From Actinotalea lenta (GTDB taxonomy: Bacteria; Actinomycetota; Actinomycetes; Actinomycetales; Cellulomonadaceae), in the NCBI RefSeq assembly GCF_030586465.1, contig NZ_JAUQYP010000001.1, forward strand, positions 1,419,446 through 1,483,445: a DNA stretch of 64,000 nt, read 5' to 3'. The notes beneath the pieces were generated by a model. It made no database searches. It was given only the letters and a program-made list of their open reading frames with translations, and was not told the origin of the DNA. A program made the position numbers and the translations under genes. Below, piece after piece: positions 36,651 to 47,012 of the stretch (its first letter is position 1; each line of letters starts with the position of its first letter).

Positions 36651-36668
36651 TAGTCTGCGCTGTACAGC
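36651..36668 (+). promoter_or_regulatory. Candidate promoter and operator of the nucleoside transporter operon
   Basis: TAGTCT (36651-36656) is a TANNNT -10; the 10-base palindrome GCTGTACAGC (36659-36668) covers the expected start site, so it could be a repressor site. About 92 bases upstream of the bmpA GTG. Confidence 0.35.
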
Positions 36669-36760
36669 AGCCGAGCCGATCGGCGGCCACCCCCCGGCCC
36701 GAACCAGGGCACGAGGCACCGACGCCCGGCCGGCACAGTGCACGACACTCAGGAGATCAT

Positions 36761-37876
36761 GTGAAGACTGCGATGCGGGGCGTGGCCCTGGCTGCCGCGA
36801 CCGCCCTTGCCCTGGCCGCTTGCGCGTCGGCGCCGGAGGAGTCCCCGAGCAGCTCGTCGACGGACAGCGCGGGTGCCAGCGAGACCTCGACCGCGAAGGC
36901 GACCGACTACACCGCCTGCATCGTCTCCGACGCCGGCGGCTTCGACGACAAGAGCTTCAACCAGCTGTCCTACGAGGGCACCAAGAAGGCCGCCCAGGAG
37001 CTGGGTGCGACCTTCAAGGAGGCGCAGTCCGACTCGGAGACCGACTTCCAGCCCAACCTCGAGGCCATGGTCAGCGTCGGCTGCGACACGATCGTGTCGG
37101 TGGGCTTCGCCCTGTCGGCCGCGACCGTCGAGTCGGCCCTGGCGAACCCGGACCTGCAGTACGTGCTGGTCGACGACGCCGCGGACAACGACTTCAACGG
37201 TGAGAAGGACGCACCGAACATCAAGCCGCTGCTGTACGACACGGCGCAGGCCGCCTTCCTCGCCGGCTACCTCTCGGCCGGCTACTCCAAGGCCGGCAAG
37301 GTCGGCACCTTCGGTGGACAGCCCTACCCGACCGTCACCATCTTCATGGACGGCTTCAAGCAGGGCGTCGACTACTACAACAAGGTCAAGGGCACCGACG
37401 TCAAGGTCGTCGGCTGGGACGGCAAGGACGGCTCGTTCACCGGTGGCTTCGAGGCGAACGACACCGCCAAGGCGACCGCGAACAACATCATCGGCCAGGG
37501 CGTCGACGTCCTGCTCCCGGTGGGTGGTCCGATCTACCAGTCCGCGCGGGACGCCATCGCCGACTCCGGCAAGGACATCGCGCTGATCGGCGTGGACGCC
37601 GACGTGTACAACACCGACCCGTCCGTGCAGAGCCTGCTGCTCACCTCGATCATGAAGAACATGGACGTGTCCTGCTACGACACGATCATGGCCGCGGGGC
37701 AGGGCAACTTCGACCCGACCGCGTACGTGGGCACCCTGTCCAACGACGGCGTGGGCATCGCCCCGCTGCACGACTACAAGGACAAGGTCGACCCGGCCCT
37801 CATGGACGAGGTCAACAAGCTCAAGCAGGACATCATCGACGGCACGGTGAAGGTCACCTCGTACCTGAACCAGTGA
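36761..37876 (+). CDS. bmpA: Nucleoside-type ABC transporter substrate-binding lipoprotein (BMP family)
   Basis: 371 residues. Lipobox LAAC with Cys21, a Ser/Thr-rich linker, then a BMP fold (CIVSDAGGFDDKSFNQLSYE, DGFKQGVDYYNKVKG, VDADVYNTDPSVQSLLLTSI). BMP proteins such as B. subtilis BmpA/YufN bind purine nucleosides. GTG 36761 lies five bases after AGGAG. A strong hairpin follows, then the ATPase and two permeases, and then nucleoside-degrading enzymes, all of which support nucleoside import. Confidence 0.92.
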   Translation: MKTAMRGVALAAATALALAACASAPEESPSSSSTDSAGASETSTAKATDYTACIVSDAGGFDDKSFNQLSYEGTKKAAQELGATFKEAQSDSETDFQPNLEAMVSVGCDTIVSVGFALSAATVESALANPDLQYVLVDDAADNDFNGEKDAPNIKPLLYDTAQAAFLAGYLSAGYSKAGKVGTFGGQPYPTVTIFMDGFKQGVDYYNKVKGTDVKVVGWDGKDGSFTGGFEANDTAKATANNIIGQGVDVLLPVGGPIYQSARDAIADSGKDIALIGVDADVYNTDPSVQSLLLTSIMKNMDVSCYDTIMAAGQGNFDPTAYVGTLSNDGVGIAPLHDYKDKVDPALMDEVNKLKQDIIDGTVKVTSYLNQ

Positions 37877-37897
37877 CGGCACCGATGACCGCGTGAC

Positions 37898-37943
37898 ACG
37901 ACACGCCCCGGAAGGGCCAGGCGGCCCTTCCGGGGCGTGTCGT
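37898..37943 (+). terminator. Strong hairpin after bmpA
   Basis: Two perfect 21-base arms with an AGGC loop, starting 22 bases after the bmpA stop; no U-tract. It probably stops part of the transcription or protects the bmpA 3' end, keeping the binding protein above the membrane components. Confidence 0.75.
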
Positions 37944-37989
37944 ACGCGTAGAGTTCCTTGGCCCCCCACCAGTCGATGAGGATCGCGGG

Positions 37990-39503
<1,514 letters not shown>

Positions 39504-39507
<4 letters not shown>

Positions 39508-40760
39508 GCGACACGCAGACCTCAGCCGAGCACCGCCGGGTGGCGGACGACTCGGACCGCTGGCGGGAGGCGCTGCACCGGATCGTCTCCGGCAGCTGGG
39601 CCGTCTCGCTCGGCGCGATCGTGCTTGCCGTCCTCGGCGGCTCGATCATGATCATCGTGACCGATCCCGGCGTGCAGCAGGCCTCGGCGTACTTCTTCAG
39701 CCGGCCGAGCGACACGTTCGCGGCGATCGGCAGCTCCGTGGGAGGCGCGTACTACGCCCTGTTCCGCGGCGCGGTGTGGGACTTCGGCGCGGACAGCTTC
39801 GCGGGTGCGATCCGGCCGCTGACCCAGAGCCTCACGATGGCGACGCCCCTGATCATGGCCGGTCTGGGCGTGGCCGTCGGCTTCCGGGCCGGGCTCTTCA
39901 ACATCGGTGGCCGCGGCCAGATGCTGGTCGCCGCCGCGGCGGGCGGCTGGATCGGGTTCGCGGTCGACATGCCGTGGCCGCTGCACATGCTGGTCGCGGT
40001 CCTGGCCGGGATGGTCGCGGGTGCGGTCTGGGCCGGCATCGCCGGGGTGCTCAAGGCGTACACCGGCGCCCACGAGGTGATCACCACCATCATGCTCAAC
40101 TACGTCGGCTTCTACCTGGTGAGCTACCTGCTGGCCACGCCGGGCCTGCTGCAGGCGCCGGGCTCGTCGAACCCGAAGACCCCGCACATGCTCACGTCGG
40201 CGATCATGCCGGACCTCCTCGGCCGGCGGTACAACCTGCACCTCGGCTTCATCTTCGCCCTGCTCGCCGTCGCGTACGTCTGGTGGCTGCTCAACCGGTC
40301 CTCCACCGGGTTCGCCTTCCGGGCGGTCGGGGAGAACCCCGCCGCGGCCAAGGTCGCCGGCATCGACGTCCCCCGCACCACGGTCTCGGTGATGCTGGTC
40401 GCTGGCGCGCTGGTAGGCCTGGCCGGCGTCACCCAGGTGCTCGGCACCGTGACCACCGGGTTCAGCTACGACATCGACGCCGGGATCGGCTTCGACGCGA
40501 TCACGGTCGCCCTGCTCGGCGGGTCACGCCCGATCGGCGTGATGTTCGCGGCGATCCTGTTCGGGGCGTTCAAGGCCGGCGGTTCGGTCATGCAGGCGGC
40601 CGAGGGCGTGCCGATCGAGATCGTCCAGGTGGTCCAGGCACTCATCGTGCTCTTCATCGCCGCGCCCCCGCTGGTGCGCGCGGTGTTCCGGCTGCCCCAG
40701 CCGGGCAAGAGGCCCAAGCGCGGCAAGCGGGCCGCCCGGCGCCAGGAGGTGGCCGCGTGA
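39504..40760 (+). CDS. Nucleoside ABC transporter permease 1 (NupP type)
   Basis: 418 residues of the BPD_transp_2 family, with about eight to ten helices. Typical segments are GLGVAVGFRAGLFNIGGRGQ, GVLKAYTGAHEVITTIMLNY and AVGENPAAAKVAGIDV. The basic C-terminus PGKRPKRGKRAARRQ is cytoplasmic. The GTG overlaps the ATPase stop and the stop overlaps the next GTG, so stoichiometric synthesis is likely. Confidence 0.92.
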
Positions 40761-42037
40761 CCGCCGCGACCGAGACCGAGGCCGTCGAGCCCCGCCACGT
40801 CACCGTCGTCTCCCGGAAGGCGCCGGTCGCGTTCGGCGTCATCACCCTGCTGTACGGCCTGCTGCTGGCGCTCGCGTCGCGCGAGGGCCTGACCCACTTC
40901 CGATTCGCCACCGACGGCGACTTCGTGCACCTGCCGAGCGTGGCACTGCCGGCCATGACCACCGCGTGGGTGTGCGGGCTGATCGCCCTGGTCCTCACCG
41001 GTCTCGCCTTCGCACTCACGCAGGCCGCCCGCAAGGTGCCGATCTGGGTGTCCGTCCTGTTCGCGGTGGCGGTGCTGTTCGGCTTCCTCGCCTGGGGCGG
41101 TGCCGGCAGCGACGCGGACTTCCCCATCGCCCGGCTGCTGGCCAGCTCGGTGCTGCTGGCGGTGCCGCTGGTCTTCGGCGCCCTCGGTGGCGTGCTCGGG
41201 GAGCGTGCCGGGGTCGTGAACATCGCGATCGAGGCCCAGCTCCTCGCCGGCGCCTTCACCGCGGCCATCGTGGGGTCCCTCACCGACAGCCCGTGGGCCG
41301 GCCTGGTCGCGGCGATCGCCGCCGGGATGCTCGTCGCCCTGGTCCTGGGGGTCTTCGCGATCACCTACCGGGTCGAGCAGATCATCGTCGGCGTGGTGCT
41401 CAACGTGCTCGTGATCGGCCTGACGAGCTTCTTCTACTCGCAGGTGCTGGTGCCCGACGCGCAGCGGCTGAACTCCACCACCCGGTTCGGCTCCTGGGCG
41501 ATCCCGGGGCTGTCCGGGATCCCCGTGATCGGGCCGGCCCTGTTCCGGCAGTCCGTGATCGTCTACCTCATGTACATCGCCGTCCCCGCGGTGTGGTTCG
41601 CGATGTTCCGCACCCGCTGGGGTCTGCGGCTCCGGGCCGTGGGCGAGCACCCCCAGGCGGCGGACACCGTGGGCATCAAGGTCGAGGGCATGCGGTACGC
41701 CGGCATCCTCGTCGCGGGTGGCGTGGTCGGCATCGGCGGCGCGTTCTACACCGTGGTGTCGGTGTCGTCGTTCGGCAAGGAGATGACCGCAGGAGCCGGC
41801 TTCATCGCGCTCGCCGCGGTGATCTTCGGCAAGTGGGATCCGGTCCGGGCGGCCATGGCGGCCCTGCTCTTCGGCGCCGCGTCGAGCCTGCAGGGTGCGC
41901 TGAGCATCGTTCGCGCACCCGTGCCGAGCCAGTTCATGCTGATGCTGCCCTACGTCGTGACGATCCTCGCGGTCGCCGGGTTCGTCGGACGCTCGAGGCC
42001 GCCGGCTGCCGACGGCACCCCGTACGTCAAGGAGTGA
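40757..42037 (+). CDS. Nucleoside ABC transporter permease 2 (NupQ type)
   Basis: 426 residues. An N-terminal extension with about four helices (up to residue 140) precedes the BPD_transp_2 core (LGGVLGERAGVVNIAIEAQL, YRVEQIIVGVVLNVLVIGL, AVGEHPQAADTVGIKVEGMR). It forms the second half of the membrane channel. The GTG overlaps the previous stop by GTGA. cdd follows after 35 bases with its own Shine-Dalgarno. Confidence 0.92.
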   Translation: MTAATETEAVEPRHVTVVSRKAPVAFGVITLLYGLLLALASREGLTHFRFATDGDFVHLPSVALPAMTTAWVCGLIALVLTGLAFALTQAARKVPIWVSVLFAVAVLFGFLAWGGAGSDADFPIARLLASSVLLAVPLVFGALGGVLGERAGVVNIAIEAQLLAGAFTAAIVGSLTDSPWAGLVAAIAAGMLVALVLGVFAITYRVEQIIVGVVLNVLVIGLTSFFYSQVLVPDAQRLNSTTRFGSWAIPGLSGIPVIGPALFRQSVIVYLMYIAVPAVWFAMFRTRWGLRLRAVGEHPQAADTVGIKVEGMRYAGILVAGGVVGIGGAFYTVVSVSSFGKEMTAGAGFIALAAVIFGKWDPVRAAMAALLFGAASSLQGALSIVRAPVPSQFMLMLPYVVTILAVAGFVGRSRPPAADGTPYVKE

Positions 42038-42072
42038 GCACGAGCGGCTGCTCGGGCATGAAGGAGGAACGC

Positions 42073-42477
42073 GTGGAGGCTCACGACATCGACTGGGACG
42101 CCCTGAGGCGCGCCGCGATCGAGATCACCGAGCGCGCGTACGTGCCGTACTCGCACTTCCCGGTCGGGGCTGCGGCGCTCGTCGACGACGGCCGTGTCAT
42201 CGTCGGGTGCAACGTGGAGAACGCGTCGTACGGGGTGACGCTGTGTGCCGAGTGCGCGCTGGTCTCGGCGCTGCACGTCTCGGGGGGCGGTCGGCTCGTG
42301 GCGTTCGTGTGCGTCGACGGCCACGGTGACGCCCTCATGCCGTGCGGACGCTGCCGTCAGCTGCTGTGGGAGCACGGCGGCGGGGAGCTCCAGGTCGCCA
42401 CGGTGTCCGGCATCCGGCCGATGACCGAGGTGCTCCCGGACGCGTTCGGTCCGCGGGACCTCGTCGAGAGAGGATGA
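42073..42477 (+). CDS. cdd: Cytidine deaminase
   Basis: 134-residue tetrameric-type enzyme. Zinc ligands Cys58, Cys91 and Cys94, and catalytic Glu60 in the CAE and PCGRC motifs; the substrate residues lie in YVPYSHFPVGAA and CNVENASYG. It converts (deoxy)cytidine to (deoxy)uridine. GTG 42073 follows AGGAGG by five bases; an ATG 15 bases upstream has no ribosome site. Its stop overlaps the first possible deoA ATG. Confidence 0.94.
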   Translation: MEAHDIDWDALRRAAIEITERAYVPYSHFPVGAAALVDDGRVIVGCNVENASYGVTLCAECALVSALHVSGGGRLVAFVCVDGHGDALMPCGRCRQLLWEHGGGELQVATVSGIRPMTEVLPDAFGPRDLVERG

Positions 42478-42554
42478 GCACGGGGCCGTCCACCGGCGGC
42501 CCCAGGACGGGTCGGCCGCGCACCGGCGGTCCCCCTTTGACGGACGGAGGGCCG

Positions 42555-43859
42555 ATGAGCGACGCCGAGGCGTTCGACGCGGTCGACGTGATCCGCACCA
42601 AGCGGGACGGCGGCCGACTGAGCGACGGACAGATCGACTGGGTGATCGACGCCTACACGCGTGGCGTGGTCGCCGAGGAGCAGATGTCCGCGCTCGCGAT
42701 GGCCATCCTGCTCAACGGCATGGAGCGGGCGGAGATCGCCCGCTGGACCGCCGCGATGATCGCGTCGGGCGAGCGGATGGACTTCTCCGGGCTGTCCCGC
42801 CCCACGGTGGACAAGCACTCGACGGGCGGGGTCGGCGACAAGATCACCCTGCCTCTCGCGCCACTGGTCGCGGCGTGCGGCCTGGCCGTGCCCCAGCTGT
42901 CCGGCCGGGGACTGGGCCACACGGGCGGGACGCTGGACAAGCTCGAGGCCATCCCGGGGTGGCGCGCGGCCCTGTCCAACGACGAGATGCTGCGCCAGCT
43001 CGACGAGGTCGGAGCCGTGGTGTGCCAGGCCGGCTCCGGGCTGGCGCCCGCGGACCGCAAGCTCTACGCGCTGCGCGACGTGACCGGCACCGTCGAGGCG
43101 ATCCCCCTGATCGCGAGCTCGATCATGTCCAAGAAGATCGCCGAGGGGACCGGCGCCCTGGTGCTGGACGTCAAGGTCGGTAGCGGAGCGTTCATGAAGG
43201 ACGCCGAGCGGGCGGGGGAGCTCGCCCGCACGATGGTCGAGCTGGGCACCGATGCGGGAGTGCGCACCCGAGCGCTGCTCACGGACATGTCGACACCCCT
43301 CGGGCTGACGGCCGGCAACGCGCTCGAGGTGCGCGAGGCCGTCGAGGTGCTGGCCGGGGGCGGCCCCGCGGACGTGGTCGAGCTCACCGTGGCCCTCGCC
43401 CGGGAGATGCTCGAGGCCGCCGGGGTGTCCGGGACCGCCGGGGTCGACCCCGCGGACGTGCTCGCGTCGGGCGCGGCCATGGACTCGTGGCGCGCGATGA
43501 TCGCCGCGCAGGGCGGCGACCCGGACGCGCCGCTCCCGGTGGCCCGCCACACCGAGCAGGTGCTCGCGCCGGCCGACGGCGTGCTCGTGGAGCTGGACGC
43601 GCTCGCGGTGGGGGTCGCTGCGTGGCGGCTCGGTGCCGGGCGTGCGCGCAAGGAGGACCCGGTGCAGGCTGGGGCAGGTGTCCAGATACATGCCAAGCCC
43701 GGGGCCGTGGTGCGCGCGGGGGAGCCGCTCATGACCTTGCACACCGACACCCCGGAGCGCTTCGAGCGCGCACGCGAGGCGCTCGGCGACGCCGTGGTCG
43801 TCGCCCCGGAGGGTTCCCGGCCGCCGGAGCGCGCCCTGATCCTGGACCGGGTGACCTGA
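42555..43859 (+). CDS. deoA: Thymidine phosphorylase (pyrimidine nucleoside phosphorylase)
   Basis: 434 residues. FDAVDVIRTKRDGGRLSDGQ, KHSTGGVGDKITLPLAP (phosphate site) and SGRGLGHTGGTLDKLEAIPG are family hallmarks. It cleaves thymidine or deoxyuridine to base and deoxyribose-1-phosphate. ATG 42555 is chosen because GGAGG lies four bases upstream and homology begins there; ATG 42474, overlapping the cdd stop, would add a Gly/Pro-rich 27-residue leader. Feeds DeoC after mutase action. Confidence 0.93.
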   Translation: MSDAEAFDAVDVIRTKRDGGRLSDGQIDWVIDAYTRGVVAEEQMSALAMAILLNGMERAEIARWTAAMIASGERMDFSGLSRPTVDKHSTGGVGDKITLPLAPLVAACGLAVPQLSGRGLGHTGGTLDKLEAIPGWRAALSNDEMLRQLDEVGAVVCQAGSGLAPADRKLYALRDVTGTVEAIPLIASSIMSKKIAEGTGALVLDVKVGSGAFMKDAERAGELARTMVELGTDAGVRTRALLTDMSTPLGLTAGNALEVREAVEVLAGGGPADVVELTVALAREMLEAAGVSGTAGVDPADVLASGAAMDSWRAMIAAQGGDPDAPLPVARHTEQVLAPADGVLVELDALAVGVAAWRLGAGRARKEDPVQAGAGVQIHAKPGAVVRAGEPLMTLHTDTPERFERAREALGDAVVVAPEGSRPPERALILDRVT

Positions 43860-43860
43860 G

Positions 43861-44784
43861 ATGCCGGGGCAGCTGACCACGGCACTGCGCCGGGCCCGGC
43901 TGCCGCTGGGTCGCGGCCCGGTCCTCGTGCCGGAGGGTGCGGACCCCGCTGTCGAGCGTGCGGCGCGGGTGCGCGAGCGGCTGCCGCAGGACGAGAAGTC
44001 CGCCTTCGACGGCTGGTCCGCCGGTCGCCCGGAGGCGGCACCGGTCCTGACCCGGGCGTTGGCGGCCACGGGTCGCCTGGCTCCGGTCGGTGAGCTGGCC
44101 TCCGCGTGGGACGGCTGGGACGTGGCGACCCGGCAGGCCGTGGTGGACCCGGCACGGCAGCTGGCCTCCGCCATGCGCCAGGTCGACGCGACCGCGTGCG
44201 GGTCGGCCGTGCTGGCGATGCTGGCCGCCGCGGGTGACCCGACCCTCGCGGCCTGGCTGACTGTCGGCTGGGTGGGCTCAGCGCGCCCCGCCGAGCTCTC
44301 GAACGCCGACGACCGCAGCCTCGAGGCGCTCTCGCGTCGCGAGCCCAGCGAACGGGCCCAGGTGCTGCAGCGCGTGATCAAGCGACGGAGCGTCGCCCAC
44401 GGGCTAGGGCTGCTGGGGTGGCCGGGCGCGTGGGGCACGCCGCCGTGGGGCGCGGCGCGGGTCGCCCGCTACCCCGGCGTGCGGTGGACGCACCGGGTCG
44501 TCGACGACACTGACGCGGAGCAGCTGCGCGACCTGTGGTCGCTCGTGGCCGGCTGGGTCCAGGTCGGGGTGCCGATCCCGCTGTACGCGGGCGGCGACAG
44601 CTCCGGAGGCTGGGCCGAGGCGGTGCCCCGGCACGTGGTGCTCGCCGTGGGCGGCACGGACCGCGGGCTGGAGGTGTTCGAGCCGTCCACCGGACGCCTG
44701 CTCGAGCTCGCGCGCGACGGGGAAGGCCGCAGGGAAGCGCTCGGCGGTTGGGGCCACCTGGACTGGGTGCTGCTGCCCCACTGA
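43861..44784 (+). CDS. Unknown protein with papain/C39-like active-site pattern
   Basis: 307 residues, no signal peptide or membrane segment. I do not recognise the family by name. Residues 107-120 (QVDATACGSAVLAM) place Gln107 six residues before Cys113, the Gln-Cys spacing of papain-like enzymes, at the start of a helix. Near the C-terminus, PRHVVLAVGG with His258 and VFEPSTG with Glu274 resemble the His and Asp/Asn strands of C39-type folds. A cysteine peptidase, amidase or inactive relative is therefore possible; this is inference. ATG 43861 begins one base after the deoA stop, so it belongs to the nucleoside operon. Confidence 0.65.
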   Translation: MPGQLTTALRRARLPLGRGPVLVPEGADPAVERAARVRERLPQDEKSAFDGWSAGRPEAAPVLTRALAATGRLAPVGELASAWDGWDVATRQAVVDPARQLASAMRQVDATACGSAVLAMLAAAGDPTLAAWLTVGWVGSARPAELSNADDRSLEALSRREPSERAQVLQRVIKRRSVAHGLGLLGWPGAWGTPPWGAARVARYPGVRWTHRVVDDTDAEQLRDLWSLVAGWVQVGVPIPLYAGGDSSGGWAEAVPRHVVLAVGGTDRGLEVFEPSTGRLLELARDGEGRREALGGWGHLDWVLLPH

Positions 44785-44852
44785 CGCCGACCGGGCCTCT
44801 GGCGAGCCGCCCGCCGGCGCGTCACGATGGTGCTGTCAACGAGGGAGGAACC

Positions 44853-45065
44853 ATGAGCACGGTCCCCGGAGAGAGCACCTGGGTCGACGCCGGTCTGATC
44901 CCCCCGGATCCCGATGAGGCCCGCGAGGCGACCGACGACGTGCGCGCCGCCGACCACGTCGCCGTGTCCCGCCCCGACCTGTCCGACCAGGCCGCCGAGC
45001 CGGACGTGGTGGAGCAGGCCCTCGAGGTCGATGACGCCGACGAGGACGACTACCCCGAGGGCTGA
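44853..45065 (+). CDS. Small acidic protein of unknown function
   Basis: 70 residues, strongly acidic, with many Asp/Glu and no Lys. It reads MSTVPGESTWVDAGLIPPDPDE at the start and ends DDADEDDYPEG. ATG 44853 has GAGGGAGGA four bases upstream, a very good ribosome site, which supports expression. It is likely disordered; no domain is recognised. It sits between the papain-like unknown and add. Confidence 0.7.
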   Translation: MSTVPGESTWVDAGLIPPDPDEAREATDDVRAADHVAVSRPDLSDQAAEPDVVEQALEVDDADEDDYPEG

Positions 45066-45090
45066 CCGGTCGGTCACCGGGCGGTCGCAC

Positions 45091-45096
45091 TAGGCT
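45091..45096 (+). promoter_or_regulatory. Leaderless-type -10 of add
   Basis: TAGGCT six bases before GTG 45103. Confidence 0.55.
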
Positions 45097-45102
45097 CAGG
45101 GG

Positions 45103-46221
45103 GTGACCGACGCAGCCCTGACCCGCGACGACGTCGCGGCCCTTCCGAAGGTGCTGCTGCACGATCACCTCGACGGCGGTGTGCGCCCGCAGACCGTGCT
45201 CGAGCTCGCCGGCGAGGTCGGCCACCCGGTGCCGGCCGACGAGCCGACCGCGCTGGCCCGGTGGTTCCTGACCGCGGCGTCGTCGGGCTCCTTGGAGGAC
45301 TACCTCACGACCTTCGAGCACACCCTGGCCGTGATGCAGCGCGCCGACCACCTGAGGCGCATCGCTGCGGAGGCCGTGGTGGACCTCGCGCAGGACGGCG
45401 TGGTGCACGCCGAGCTCCGCTACGCCCCCGAGCTGCACCAGCGTGAGGGACTCACCGGTGACGACGTCGTCGGTGCGGTGGCGGACGGCATCGCGGACGG
45501 GATCGCCCGGGCGGCCGAGGCCGGTCGGCGGATCCGGGTCGTGCAGATCCTGACGATCATGCGCCAGGCGGACCACGGTCGGGCGACTGCTGAGCTCGCG
45601 CTGCGCTGGCGGCACGCCGGCGTCGGCGGGGTGGACCTGGCCGGCCCGGAGGACGGGTACGGGCCCGCGCGGCACCAGTACGCCCTGCGTCGCCTGCGTC
45701 AGGCGAGCATGCCGGTGACGATCCACGCGGGGGAGGGGGCGGGCGTGGTGTCGATCGCCGAGGCGCTGCACCTGGGCGGCGCGGTCCGTATCGGGCACGG
45801 CGCGCGCCTCATCGAGGACATCACGCTGGGTCGGGCCACCGAGGACGACCCTTGGGGCCTGGACGGCGCGTCGCTGGGGGAGCTGGCCCACTGGGTCCGC
45901 GACCAGCAGGTCCCCCTCGAGGTGTGCCCCACGTCCAACCTGCACACCCATCTCGCCCCCAGCCTGGCGGCGCACCCGGTGACCGCCTTGCAGCGGCTCG
46001 GGTTCGCCGTGACCATCTCCACCGACAACCGGCTGATGTCCCAGACCTCGCCGACCACCGAGCTGTGGCGGCTGGTCGAGATCGGCTGGACCCTTGAGGA
46101 CCTGCGCGACGTCACCCTGACCGCCGCGTGGAGCACCTTCGTGCACGCCGACGAACGGGAGGCGCTCGTCGAGGACGTGCTGCTCCCCGCCTTCACCCCG
46201 AAAGGACGCCACCGAGCATGA
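45103..46221 (+). CDS. add: Adenosine deaminase
   Basis: 372-residue TIM-barrel amidohydrolase. Zinc ligands His20 and His22 in LHDHLDGG, the [12 protein letters not shown] segment, HAGEGAG with the catalytic Glu, IGHGARL and STDNRLMS with the metal Asp. It turns (deoxy)adenosine into (deoxy)inosine, the substrate for PunA. GTG 45103 follows a TAGGCT -10, so it may have its own promoter inside the nucleoside cluster. The deoC ATG overlaps its stop. Confidence 0.94.
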   Translation: MTDAALTRDDVAALPKVLLHDHLDGGVRPQTVLELAGEVGHPVPADEPTALARWFLTAASSGSLEDYLTTFEHTLAVMQRADHLRRIAAEAVVDLAQDGVVHAELRYAPELHQREGLTGDDVVGAVADGIADGIARAAEAGRRIRVVQILTIMRQADHGRATAELALRWRHAGVGGVDLAGPEDGYGPARHQYALRRLRQASMPVTIHAGEGAGVVSIAEALHLGGAVRIGHGARLIEDITLGRATEDDPWGLDGASLGELAHWVRDQQVPLEVCPTSNLHTHLAPSLAAHPVTALQRLGFAVTISTDNRLMSQTSPTTELWRLVEIGWTLEDLRDVTLTAAWSTFVHADEREALVEDVLLPAFTPKGRHRA

Positions 46222-46922
46222 CCACCACCGACCCCGCCGCCGTGGCACGGATCGTCGACCACACCCTGCTCAAGCCCGAGGCCACTCCCGCGGACGTCGC
46301 GGCGCTGGTCGCCGAGGCCCGGCAGCTCGGGGTGTACTCGGTGTGCGTGTCGCCGTCGATGCTGCCGATCGACCCGGAGACGCTCGGCGACGTCAAGGTC
46401 GCCACCGTGTGCGGCTTCCCGTCCGGCAAGCACCACAGCACGATCAAGGCCATGGAGGCGGCCCGCGCGGTCGCCGACGGTGCGCACGAGGTCGACATGG
46501 TGATCGACGTGGGCGCCGCGGTCGACGGGCGGTTCGAGGACGTGCAGGCCGACATCGCCGAGGTCCGTGCGGCCGTGCAGCGGCCGACCGTGCTCAAGGT
46601 GATCATCGAGTCCGCGGCCCTGACCGACGAGCAGATCGTGGGCTGCTGCCGCGCGGCCGAGGCGGCCGGCGCGGACTTCGTCAAGACCTCGACGGGCTTC
46701 CACCCGACCGGTGGTGCTTCGGTGCACGCCGTGGAGCTGATGGCGCAGACGGTCGGCGGTCGGCTCGGGGTCAAGGCGTCCGGTGGCATCCGCACCGGCG
46801 CCGCGGCCCGCGCCATGATCGCCGCGGGCGCGACCCGCCTGGGGCTGTCGGGCACCGCGGCGGTCCTGGGCTCGCTGGACAGCGGGACAGGTCCGGAGGA
46901 CGCTGGGGAGTCAGGCTACTGA
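46218..46922 (+). CDS. deoC: Deoxyribose-phosphate aldolase
   Basis: 234-residue class I aldolase. Lys156 in FVKTSTGF is the Schiff-base lysine; [17 protein letters not shown] carries the second conserved Lys, and [14 protein letters not shown] the N-terminal motif. It splits 2-deoxyribose-5-phosphate to acetaldehyde and glyceraldehyde-3-phosphate, ending deoxynucleoside catabolism. ATG 46218 overlaps the add stop. A modest hairpin follows at 46950. Confidence 0.95.
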   Translation: MTTTDPAAVARIVDHTLLKPEATPADVAALVAEARQLGVYSVCVSPSMLPIDPETLGDVKVATVCGFPSGKHHSTIKAMEAARAVADGAHEVDMVIDVGAAVDGRFEDVQADIAEVRAAVQRPTVLKVIIESAALTDEQIVGCCRAAEAAGADFVKTSTGFHPTGGASVHAVELMAQTVGGRLGVKASGGIRTGAAARAMIAAGATRLGLSGTAAVLGSLDSGTGPEDAGESGY

Positions 46923-46949
46923 GGCGTCCAGGGGCGTCGCACGATCCCG

Positions 46950-46977
46950 CCGCACCATCGCTGAGCCGTCGGTGCGG
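46950..46977 (+). terminator. Hairpin after deoC
   Basis: Seven-base arms CCGCACC/GGTGCGG with a 14-base loop, 28 bases after the deoC stop. Confidence 0.4.
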
Positions 46978-47012
46978 GAACGGACCCGCGTGCAGGGGCT
47001 GAGTGGATCGAG

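Noticed and set aside
34087-36690. 867-codon open frame on the minus strand across manC and the amidohydrolase
   Set aside because: Spans two well-supported plus-strand genes and the gap between them; no recognisable domain or ribosome site.
36601-36760. Possible riboswitch before bmpA
   Set aside because: No purine- or other riboswitch core could be recognised; the region is better explained by promoter, palindrome and ribosome site.
42474-42554. N-terminal extension of thymidine phosphorylase from the overlapping ATG
   Set aside because: Gly/Pro/Arg-rich low-complexity codons; the second ATG has GGAGG and begins the homologous part. Kept only as an alternative start.
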